A stretch of 64,000 bases of DNA from Actinomycetes bacterium (GTDB taxonomy: Bacteria; Actinomycetota; Acidimicrobiia; Acidimicrobiales; Microtrichaceae). Of this stretch, positions 1 to 6,961 are shown one piece after another. The position numbers and the translations under genes are program-made. The notes beneath the pieces are model-generated. The model saw nothing but the letters and a program-made list of their open reading frames with translations, did not search any database and was not told the DNA's origin. The stretch is taken from positions 1-64,000 of the forward strand of contig JAEVZA010000449.1 in assembly GCA_023392475.1 (NCBI GenBank). Direction: 5' to 3'. Each line of letters begins with the position of its first letter. Within the stretch, counting starts at the first letter, position 1.

Positions 1-777
1 GGCACCGGCGGCGTGGCCGGCGACTGCGCGCTGGCCGGCGGCTGCGGTCCGACCGCGGGTGCGAACGGAGCGTCGGGCAGCGCCGGTCCGGCGGGCCAGC
101 CCGGTCCGACGGGTCAGAACTACGGCTCGTGGGACAACGGCACGACGACGGCGCCCGACCACACGGGCACCCCGCCGACGACCACCACGACGACCACGAC
201 CATCCCGGCCTCGCAGCCGGTGCACACGGCGGTCGCGATGTCCTGCTACACCTCGGCCGCGGGTCAGACGAGCACCGACGCCAACAACACCGGTGCGACG
301 GTCCAGGTGCCGTCGTCGGTGTCGTCGGGCTCCAACTTCGACGTCCAGTTCACGCCGGACCCGATGAACGTGCCCACCTCCGGCGGCGGGTACCCGATCG
401 GCTACATCGCCTACGTGAAGTACAGCTTCCTGGTGCCGGCGGGCGCGACCTTCGTGGGCGCGACGCTCAGCGGCGGCAGCAACCTGGGCTCGGGGACGCC
501 GAGCGTGTCATCGAGCGGCGGCAAGGTCACGCTGACGGTGCCGGGCACGCTGGCGCCGGGCAGCACGGCGAACTTCCCGACGATCACGGCGACCTTCCAG
601 GCGTCGGGCTCGGCGGGGACGTCGATGGACATCAAGTACGCCGGGACCTCGTACAACGACCCCGGGCTGGTGTTCAACACCAAGGTGAACAACATCCCGA
701 TCCTGGGGTCGGTGACGTCGACGTCGAACTGCTACGCGCCGGTCAACCCGGTGCTGGCGACGACCGCGATCAGCTAG
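1..777 (+). CDS. Secreted threonine-rich surface protein, 5' end outside window
   Basis: The reading frame is open at the first base, so the start lies upstream. What remains begins with a Gly/Ala/Pro-rich stretch resembling collagen-like low-complexity sequence. A run of eight threonines with flanking prolines follows (about residues 59-69), then a globular region of about 180 residues rich in Ser, Gly, Val and Thr with few cysteines. The composition and Thr/Pro linker are typical of exported actinobacterial proteins in which a linker precedes a beta-rich domain. No catalytic motif is visible and I cannot name the family. It belongs to the chromosomal flank, outside the integrated element. 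The extent is certain only at the stop codon. Confidence 0.7.
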   Translation, partial: GTGGVAGDCALAGGCGPTAGANGASGSAGPAGQPGPTGQNYGSWDNGTTTAPDHTGTPPTTTTTTTTIPASQPVHTAVAMSCYTSAAGQTSTDANNTGATVQVPSSVSSGSNFDVQFTPDPMNVPTSGGGYPIGYIAYVKYSFLVPAGATFVGATLSGGSNLGSGTPSVSSSGGKVTLTVPGTLAPGSTANFPTITATFQASGSAGTSMDIKYAGTSYNDPGLVFNTKVNNIPILGSVTSTSNCYAPVNPVLATTAIS

Positions 778-866
778 TCGCTCGACGGTCGGCCCCGGTC
801 GATGGGCCGGGGCCGGCTGCCCTGCTCGTCCTCGGTTCGCTCGCGCCCCGTTCGGTGCGTGCGCCG

Positions 867-1091
867 TCAGGGCCGGCGGCGGCCGACGGCGAAGTAGGTG
901 AGCGGTCCGACCGGCTGCACGACGAACGAGGCCGCCCACAGCCACTTGGGACCTCGCACGGCGGCCTTGGGGCGACGGACGAGGTCGACCAGCGCGGCGG
1001 TGGTGACGACGATCTCGACGGTCGCGCCGGCGACGATCGCGGCACGCTGGGTGCCGCTCAGGTCCTTCCACTGCTTCTTCTCGCGCGGCAT
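867..1091 (-). CDS. Small membrane protein, PLDc_N-like
   Basis: A 74-aa protein starting at an ATG inside a longer open frame; the shorter start is preferred because homologous-looking sequence begins at MPREKKQW. It has two hydrophobic segments, one around IVAGATVEIVVTTAALVDLV and one around WLWAASFVVQPVGPLTYF, ending in GRRR. The W-x(n)-PVGPLxYFxxGR ending resembles the small PLDc_N family of integral membrane proteins found in actinobacteria and firmicutes. Function is unknown. It lies between the secreted protein and the Vsr-like gene and shows no link to the defence genes. No strong ribosome binding site is visible. Confidence 0.6.
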   Translation of the reverse strand: MPREKKQWKDLSGTQRAAIVAGATVEIVVTTAALVDLVRRPKAAVRGPKWLWAASFVVQPVGPLTYFAVGRRRP

Positions 1092-1187
1092 CCGGTCAGT
1101 CTCGCGCTGGTGCGGCCCACCGAGACGTGCGGTGGCGTCCACGGCGTGATCCCCGGTGACCTGCTCCGGAGGCTTCCACACCGTCCG

Positions 1188-1664
1188 TCATCTCGACGTC
1201 GGACGCCGAGCCCGCACGATCCGCTCGATGCCCTCCGCAGCGACGTTCGCCGGCTCGTGCTCCCACACCCGCACCACCTCCCAACCGTCGGACCGCAGCG
1301 CACCGTCGACACGTCGGTCGCGAGCGACGTTCGCGTCGAGCTTCGGGATCCAGTAGGCCTGGTTCGTCTTCGGGATGTGGCAGTGCTCGGCGCGCCGGTG
1401 CCAGAAGCAGACGTCCCCGAACACGGCGACGCGAGCTCGGGTGAAGCAGACGTCGACTCGCGCCTTCGCCCGCTCGGCGCGGACGAGGTGGTCCTTGCGG
1501 AACCGGAGGCCGCGGCGGTGCAGCTCCTTCCGGAGGAGCACCTCGGGTTTGGTGTCGGTCCGGCGGTTGGCTCGACCGATCAGCGATGCGGCCGCCGAGC
1601 TCGGCTCGGGGTACGGAACGTCGACACCGGGTGCGATGCGGACGAAGCGCCGTTCGGTGACCAT
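1188..1664 (-). CDS. vsr: Very short patch repair (Vsr)-like endonuclease
   Basis: This 158-aa protein has the Vsr layout: a DTKPEVLLRKELHRRGLRF segment, then RVDVCFTRARVAVFGDVCFW, a zinc-site-like FWHRRAEHC, and the PKTNQAYWIPKLDANVARDR segment, ending with GWEVVRVWEHE. Known Vsr enzymes nick 5' of T:G mismatches made by deamination of 5-methylcytosine. Others act as stand-alone PD-(D/E)XK-fold nucleases in restriction loci. The usual GCFWHGHxC motif is slightly altered here (DVCFWHRRAEHC). No cytosine-5 methyltransferase is adjacent. The gene sits about 70 bp outside the left attachment repeat, so it belongs to the flank or to an older insertion at the same site. Family assignment is firm; the biological role is inferred. 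Confidence 0.85.
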   Translation of the reverse strand: MVTERRFVRIAPGVDVPYPEPSSAAASLIGRANRRTDTKPEVLLRKELHRRGLRFRKDHLVRAERAKARVDVCFTRARVAVFGDVCFWHRRAEHCHIPKTNQAYWIPKLDANVARDRRVDGALRSDGWEVVRVWEHEPANVAAEGIERIVRARRPTSR

Positions 1665-1730
1665 CAGATGTCCGGACGTGCCTTCGGCGATCGAGTTCAG
1701 CCTGCGAGGCCGGAACAGCGTGGGGCCGCA

Positions 1731-1774
1731 GAGCCCGAGACCGGGGTCGAACCGGTGACCTGCTGTTTACAAGA
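1731..1774. repeat. Left attachment site (copy of tRNA-Thr 3' end)
   Basis: A 44-bp segment identical to 25904-25947, the 3' part of tRNA-Thr (acceptor 3' strand, T arm, variable region and part of the anticodon arm). It diverges immediately on both sides. Because only the tRNA 3' part is present, this copy is not a functional tRNA gene. It marks the distal junction of the element integrated by the tyrosine recombinase. Confidence 0.92.
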
Positions 1775-2169
1775 GCGACCGGAATCGTCCCGTGGGTGCC
1801 GTTCCGTGCCGGAATCTCGCGGAAGTCCAGTGTTCTGTCTCACGGATTCTGCCACCCGAAAACGGCTTGTGTCGACCAATCCGTGAGACAAACGGTGAGA
1901 CGCGCGGAGTCGGGGCCAGGCAATCGGAATCGGCCATCTGCTCGAAGTAGTGGGTCAGAGGCGGAGCTAACGACCAACTCCGAGTGGCGGCTCGCTCCTT
2001 GACAGCCGTCTCGCACGTCGATCGGCGGCGGCCGGTCGAAGGGCTCGACCCAACAGCCATTGAACTGGTGTGACTCGGCAGTTGAGGACAACGAAGTGAA
2101 GCGGAGTCCCTGGGTAACCGAGCGTCGACGACCAGCTGCCCTAGAGTCTGGCAGCTTGAGGAGGGCGAG
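1775..2169. other. Non-coding left end of the element
   Basis: No credible gene is found here; the open frames present are short or antisense with arginine-rich composition. The segment holds the inverted repeat described separately and, at its right end, a strong Shine-Dalgarno sequence (GAGGAGGG) for the first cargo gene. Confidence 0.6.
1836..1890. promoter_or_regulatory. Inverted repeat near left att, candidate integrase arm sites
   Basis: TGTCTCACGGATT at 1836-1848 is the exact reverse complement of AATCCGTGAGACA at 1878-1890, separated by 29 bp. An 11-bp part (TCCGTGAGACA) recurs at 25814-25824 between the integrase gene and the tRNA, that is, at the other end of the element. Occurrence at both ends, close to the att cores, suggests arm-type binding sites for the integrase or excisionase. 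This is inference; only the repeats are observed. Confidence 0.5.
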
Positions 2170-2805
2170 ATGAACGACGTCGACAGTGGTTTCAGCGCTG
2201 AGGTTGCCGCTATCGGCGAAGTACTCCGGGCGATGGAAGACCTCCCCGGTCCGGCTCGCGAACGGGTCATCGAGTACGTGCTGAAGGCGTTGAGCATCAG
2301 GGTGGGCAGCGTTCCGGCTGCTTCCACCCCTCTACGAGCCAACCCCGATTCACCTACCTCGGTGACGCCAACGCCCCTACCAGCCTCTGAGCCTCCCGCT
2401 CCGGGAGGACCTTCTGACATTCGCACGCTCAAAGACGCGAAGCAGCCGACCTCAGCGAACCAGATGGCAGCTGTAGCTGCGTACTACCTATCGGAACTCG
2501 CACCTTCCGGCGAGAGATCGGATGCGATCGACTCGACCGACCTCGACCGGCTGTTTCGACAAGCTGGATACCCGCTTCCCAATCGCATCTCGATGACGTT
2601 GCCTAACGCTACGCAGGCCGGCTACTTCGACAGCACCGGCGAGACCGGCAAGTACCGCCTCAATCCAGTCGGCTACAACTTGGTTGTTCACGGTCTGCCA
2701 AGCGGTGATGGCACCCGCCGACGTCAATCTGCAAAGCGGAGCTCGCGGAAGAAGGCACCGGCCAAGAAGGCACCGGCCAAGAAGGCACCGACCAAGAAGG
2801 CCTGA
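2170..2805 (+). CDS. Winged-helix-like protein with Lys/Ala-rich C-terminal tail
   Basis: A 211-aa protein with a strong ribosome binding site (GAGGAGGG, four bases before ATG). Residues 1-50 look helical. Residues 50-95 form a Pro/Ser-rich linker. Residues about 98-175 form a compact domain (AVAAYYLSEL, then LDRLFRQAGYPLP, AGYFDSTGETGKYRLNPVGYNLV) that reads like a winged helix. The last 30 residues are a basic tail with repeated KKAPA units, similar to histone H1-like nucleic-acid-binding tails. Its stop overlaps the start of the next gene by one base (TGATG), so the two are probably translated together. DNA or RNA binding is inferred from the fold-like pattern and tail. I do not recognise a named family. 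Confidence 0.65.
   Translation: MNDVDSGFSAEVAAIGEVLRAMEDLPGPARERVIEYVLKALSIRVGSVPAASTPLRANPDSPTSVTPTPLPASEPPAPGGPSDIRTLKDAKQPTSANQMAAVAAYYLSELAPSGERSDAIDSTDLDRLFRQAGYPLPNRISMTLPNATQAGYFDSTGETGKYRLNPVGYNLVVHGLPSGDGTRRRQSAKRSSRKKAPAKKAPAKKAPTKKA
2746..2802 (+). repeat. 15-bp tandem repeat encoding KKAPA units
   Basis: Nearly identical 15-bp units (core AAGAAGGCACCGGCC) repeat almost four times in frame at the end of the winged-helix-like gene and build its basic tail. Copy number of such units is prone to slippage. Confidence 0.8.
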
Positions 2806-3641
2806 TGTCGCCAGATGAGAGCGACCAGGCGTTGCGGCTGTTTCGCGAGGCGCTCGGATCTCTACGTGCCAGCCTCCGACGGTCCTCTGCTCAACAAGTC
2901 AAAGGGATGGCGGATAGGGACTCTGCCAAGACCTTGGTGCAGTCCTGGTTCAGAGAAATCCGGCCGCAGCTGCTCAGAGAAGGATTCGACGAGTCAGAGC
3001 TTCTTGAGATCGACGATGCCCTGCAAACCCTCCTGCAGCTTTCGAACGGCAGCAACAGACGGAGCAGCTATACCCGAGAGCTGGAGACTACCCACTCGGC
3101 GTTGAATGTCGTGGAGGGTCGGCGGGAGATGCTCCTTGGCCAGGTCGACGTAGCGCCGCCGCCCCGGACTGTCCTCACCGAGATTGAGTCACAGATACAC
3201 CGCACCCTCGAAGCATTGGTTCCTAGCGCTGCGCTGTCCTATATGCAGGCGGTCATTGACATTCACGATGTCGACCGCATATCTCTGCGTGGAACAGCGA
3301 ATGAATTGCGATCGGTTCTCTGGGATGTCCTCGACCGCTTGGCCCCGGACGCAGACGTTATGGCGGCACAGGGATTCAAACTTGAGAAGGATCGCGCCAA
3401 GCCGACTCAGAAACAGAAGGCCCGCTACATCCTCAAGTCACGGCTCGGCGCAACCGCTAGAAGAACCCCCGAAGCGACCCTCGACCTCATCGAGGAGCGA
3501 GTGGGCGCTCTGACCCGATCGCTCTACGATCGAAGCTCGATTTCTGCGCACCTTGAGACCGCTCCTGCGGAGGTGAGGCAGCTGAAGATGTACGTCGACA
3601 CAGTTCTCGCAGAGCTGCTTGAGATTCACGTCCAGGAGTGA
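2805..3641 (+). CDS. Probable pPIWI-associated nuclease (pP_pnuc-like)
   Basis: A mostly helical 278-aa protein coupled to the preceding gene by a TGATG overlap. The central and C-terminal part contains LRGTANELRSVLWDVLDRLAP followed by KLEKDRAKPTQKQKARYIL. This closely resembles what I recall of the predicted pPIWI-associating nuclease family (pP_pnuc), described computationally next to prokaryotic Argonaute-like (pPIWI-RE) and other conflict genes. No Argonaute gene is present here, so its partner would be the winged-helix-like protein. The N-terminal half (residues 1-110) is helical and unrecognised. Family naming is from memory and moderate; a nuclease activity is inferred and has not been seen directly as a catalytic motif. 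Confidence 0.6.
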   Translation: MSPDESDQALRLFREALGSLRASLRRSSAQQVKGMADRDSAKTLVQSWFREIRPQLLREGFDESELLEIDDALQTLLQLSNGSNRRSSYTRELETTHSALNVVEGRREMLLGQVDVAPPPRTVLTEIESQIHRTLEALVPSAALSYMQAVIDIHDVDRISLRGTANELRSVLWDVLDRLAPDADVMAAQGFKLEKDRAKPTQKQKARYILKSRLGATARRTPEATLDLIEERVGALTRSLYDRSSISAHLETAPAEVRQLKMYVDTVLAELLEIHVQE

Positions 3642-3774
3642 CGCGGGGTGCGTCCTTTGTAACACACCACCAGCAAACTGCATCAGGCACCCGCCCGAGA
3701 GTCTCCATGCTAGGTACTGGGCCCGGCGATGGACCTGGCGCGGTCCGTTGTCGTGACCGCTACCGTCGTCGTGC

Positions 3775-4563
3775 ATGGGTGAGATCCGGTTCGAGGAACG
3801 TCTGCACGTTCAAGGTGAGGCGTGTCCTATCGAGGACACCTCCATCTCCAACGCGCTCGCGTGGTGGGTAGCCGCGGAACTGGTTCGCCGTCATCCAGGG
3901 GCTTTGCAGGTGATCGAAACCCATCCGGGGGGCGGACAGTACAACTGCGTGTCGCTCTACCGATCACCGCTGTCCTCGCCGTCCTCGGCGCTCGTGGACA
4001 TGAACGTCGATCCCGGAACGCACCTCACGCATGCCTCGTGGTTTGATCGAATGGGCGAGCGGTTCAACTGGCTTGAAGTGTTGCTCGCTGCTGATCGACG
4101 GGGGTATGTCGTCGAGCAGCTGGAACGTGTCGAAGGATTGACGGTGCCTCCTCGTACACCGTCGACGACCGAACAATCGATCGGTGCACTCGTGATTGCC
4201 TCGTTCCTCGAGCGATCCATTCTTGGGCCGTCGCATTGGACGGCTACCAACGCCGTTGGTGATGGCGAGTACGGAGCGAACCCCCGTACCGATCTGCTCG
4301 AGGCCCTTCCAGAGCTGCGGGAGGAGTACGGCGCGGCATCGTCGGAGCCGGGGATCGAGAGCCTGTACAGCGTGTGGTTCGTCGGACGTGCGAGCGGTGG
4401 AGCACCCTTCGCCATGGATCAGCCTGCGTTCGCGGTCGACTTGGCCGGGGGTCGTCTGTGGAAGCACGGAGGAAGATCGAGCATCGATCTGATGGCGAAG
4501 TACCAATCGGTCGACCGGTCACTCGATGCGCTCGTGTCGGCTGTGTGCCCGCCAGCCTTCTGA
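3775..4563 (+). CDS. TY-Chap2-like putative peptide-chaperone domain protein
   Basis: A soluble 262-aa protein. Its N-terminal part has SNALAWWVAAELVRRHP and VIETHPGGGQYNCVSLY, followed by a conserved-looking VDMNVDPGTHLTHASWF. This WWxAxELxRRHP ... ETHPGGGxY pattern resembles proteins I recall as TY-Chap2, small domains related to secretion-chaperone folds and common beside actinobacterial conflict or secretion genes. There is no signal peptide or membrane segment. It follows the nuclease gene by 133 bp and converges on the end of the five-gene operon with only 37 bp between stop codons. Function in this locus is unknown. Confidence 0.55.
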   Translation: MGEIRFEERLHVQGEACPIEDTSISNALAWWVAAELVRRHPGALQVIETHPGGGQYNCVSLYRSPLSSPSSALVDMNVDPGTHLTHASWFDRMGERFNWLEVLLAADRRGYVVEQLERVEGLTVPPRTPSTTEQSIGALVIASFLERSILGPSHWTATNAVGDGEYGANPRTDLLEALPELREEYGAASSEPGIESLYSVWFVGRASGGAPFAMDQPAFAVDLAGGRLWKHGGRSSIDLMAKYQSVDRSLDALVSAVCPPAF

Positions 4564-4600
4564 TTCGTGTCTGGTCGAGCCGGGCTGAGCGTTCCGACCG

Positions 4601-6961
4601 TCACGATCGCGTCGCAGCCTCGGCGATCGCAGCGGACGCGAGCGCGATGGCTGCGTCGACCGCTCCGGGGTCACCGAGGTACACCTTCACCTGCTTCGGC
4701 TCGTCGTTGTGCAGATCGACCTCGGCGGGTGGATGCACTGCTGCGAGGTCAGGGGGGCAGTAGATCTCTGTTCGCGGACCCCGTCCGACGCTGCTCTCCC
4801 GAACCATGAATCCAGCAATTCGACGGCGTCGGTCGCCAGACCAGTAGACGTTCAAGTAGTCTGTTCGCCGGCCGTTCGGCGCTTCAATGGTGCAGCCGAG
4901 GTCGCGACAGCGCGTTACGAACTCGTTGAGTACCCCGTGGTACTCGGAGGGTGCAGACTCGATGCGCTCGGCGATCACGTCCTCGGTCGCATCGAGCGCG
5001 GTGTCGCGTATCGCTTCGAGTGCCGCGTCGTTGTGACTGTCGACCAGGCCCCTGAGGTAGGTGGTGAGGCGATCCCGGCTGACGAAGAACTGATAGCCGA
5101 GCGCGCTCAGCCTTGCCTCCATGTCGGCGTCCGGCTCGAGCAAGAACGCGACGGGCTGTGTGCGACCAGTCTGAACCCCCTCAGGCCAGGCGAGGTCGGC
5201 GACTGCGAGCAACTCGCCAATGGACTCATTGACGATTTCGAAGTGCGTGTCAGGTTCGGCGAGACCGAGACTCCGGGTCAGATCGCACAGCTCGGTGAGA
5301 ACTGGGTCGTCTTCCCGCTCGACGATCGCTGACGCTTCGGAACGGTCGACGACGTCGGTTGCGATGATTCCGTCACTACCGGCTGCTCCCACGGGATCGC
5401 CCATGGATAGGTCGGCGAGCAGTTCGTTCGACGCGGTGGCGAGAAGCCGGCGGCGAGCGGCGAGGAAGTCCGGGTACCGATCCATCGACCACAGCGCCGG
5501 GTCAGTCGGGATCCACTGCGACTCGAGCACACCTGGATGCTGCTCCGAAACCTGCGCGAGGTACTCCGCCGGATTCGACGCGCTGATCTGCATGTTGGAC
5601 TGAGCAGTGAGGAACGACATGTTCGCGATCGCGTTGACCTCGCCCCGGCTGTAGTCGGCCTCGTACAAGCGGGCCTTCGGGAAGACGTGGTGGAGGTGAA
5701 GCTGGCTCGCAGCTCCGAGCATCCCAGCAGACAGCTGCATTCCATTGCCCAGGTCCCTCGCCCCGCCCACCCGGCTCAGCGAGTAGAGCATCGGATAGAA
5801 GCGGGCGCCGACGCCAGAACCGTCGAAGTCCTCGGGCCGCACCTCCAGCGAGCCGCGCCAGCGATTGAGCTCCAGGATCAGCCCGTCCAGCCCACCCCGG
5901 TCGATGGCATCGAGGTCCCGCTGCAGCACGGTCTCTGTGGATCCGCTGTAGCGGCCCCACAGGAAGTTGTGGACGTACCAGAACAGAAGCCGCTGCTGCT
6001 GCGCATGGTCGGTGATCGACTCGCCAGAGTTGCAGACGAGTCGAACGAGCGCCGCGAACGAACCTCGCCCGGCGAGGACCCGGTCGTGGTCGAGGCCGAG
6101 TCGGTCGGCGATGAGGTTTAGCAGGAAGTTGATCGACCTCTCGGCTCGGCCGAGAGCGTCGGCGAAGTCGTCGACTGACACACCGCGCAATGAGCTGAAC
6201 GAGGCCTGGTTGGTCGCGATCGCGGTGGTGCAGCGGAGCAGCCACTCTTGCTTGAAGCCGTACCCAGCGCTCTGCCAGGCATCGAGCATTCGCCGAAGCT
6301 GGTTTCGTGCGTCTGGCCAATCGGCGCAGATCCGGGCGAGCGCGAGGTCGCCAGCCGAGAGCTTGGTCCCACCAGAGTTCACACGGTTGAAGATCTCGAC
6401 CACCTCATCGATGGTCCGGTCTCGGCCGGAGATCGATTCCTGGTGCAGCTCGATGTCTCGGATGTCGCGGATGTGGCCGAGGCGGGTCTGGAACCGCAGC
6501 AGCTCGCGCTGGTCGTCCACGTGCGGAGCGAGTGACTCGAGCAGGTCTGCGAGGTCCTGCTGGAACACGCCGGTGACGGGGACCCAGAACGGATCGCCGG
6601 CCATTCGGACCGGCCCGTAGAACTCGAATGTCTCCGTTCGGACGTTGAAGTAGAGATCGGTGAACGCTCGGGCGTTGCCCTGGAAGAACGACGGCGGTTC
6701 GCCTTGGATCACGCCGTAGAGCGAGGTGATGCGCTGTTGACCGTCCAGGAGCAGCGTCACCACCCCGGGGGCTGACGGCCCTCGAACCACGGATGGGTCG
6801 ACCTCGGCCGTCCACACCAGCAGTCCTCCGACGGGGTAGCGCCGGTACAGCGACGTCATCAGGGCGCGTACCTGGTCGCGACCCCAGACGTAACCGCGCT
6901 GGAACTCTGGCAGCACGAGGCGTCCGTAGTGGACGTCGTCGAGCACTGTTGAGAGCCTCAC
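4601..6961 (-). CDS. DUF262/DUF1524 (GmrSD-like) protein with extra C-terminal domain
   Basis: This 786-aa protein starts at a GTG overlapping the stop of the upstream gene (GTGA), preceded by GAGGGGG. N-terminal hallmarks of DUF262 are FQRGYVWGRDQV near residue 20 and LLLDGQQRITSLYG near residue 70, the nucleotide-binding ParB-like part of GmrS and SspE relatives. About residues 425-480 contain LHLHHVFPKARLY and NMSFLTAQSNMQIS, matching the HNH-type DUF1524 nuclease pattern. After that come about 250 further residues not needed in GmrSD, whose role I cannot assign. GmrSD cuts modified phage DNA. In this operon, with a methyltransferase, it may act as effector. It is last of five genes in the operon. 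Confidence 0.85.
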   Translation of the reverse strand: MRLSTVLDDVHYGRLVLPEFQRGYVWGRDQVRALMTSLYRRYPVGGLLVWTAEVDPSVVRGPSAPGVVTLLLDGQQRITSLYGVIQGEPPSFFQGNARAFTDLYFNVRTETFEFYGPVRMAGDPFWVPVTGVFQQDLADLLESLAPHVDDQRELLRFQTRLGHIRDIRDIELHQESISGRDRTIDEVVEIFNRVNSGGTKLSAGDLALARICADWPDARNQLRRMLDAWQSAGYGFKQEWLLRCTTAIATNQASFSSLRGVSVDDFADALGRAERSINFLLNLIADRLGLDHDRVLAGRGSFAALVRLVCNSGESITDHAQQQRLLFWYVHNFLWGRYSGSTETVLQRDLDAIDRGGLDGLILELNRWRGSLEVRPEDFDGSGVGARFYPMLYSLSRVGGARDLGNGMQLSAGMLGAASQLHLHHVFPKARLYEADYSRGEVNAIANMSFLTAQSNMQISASNPAEYLAQVSEQHPGVLESQWIPTDPALWSMDRYPDFLAARRRLLATASNELLADLSMGDPVGAAGSDGIIATDVVDRSEASAIVEREDDPVLTELCDLTRSLGLAEPDTHFEIVNESIGELLAVADLAWPEGVQTGRTQPVAFLLEPDADMEARLSALGYQFFVSRDRLTTYLRGLVDSHNDAALEAIRDTALDATEDVIAERIESAPSEYHGVLNEFVTRCRDLGCTIEAPNGRRTDYLNVYWSGDRRRRIAGFMVRESSVGRGPRTEIYCPPDLAAVHPPAEVDLHNDEPKQVKVYLGDPGAVDAAIALASAAIAEAATRS

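Noticed and set aside
1731..1774. A second tRNA-Thr gene
   Set aside because: Only the 3' part is present; the 5' acceptor strand, D arm and half of the anticodon stem are missing.
129..1886. A 585-codon plus-strand open frame across the left flank and att site
   Set aside because: His/Arg/Asp-rich translation crossing the secreted protein gene, the Vsr gene and the tRNA fragment; a GC shadow.
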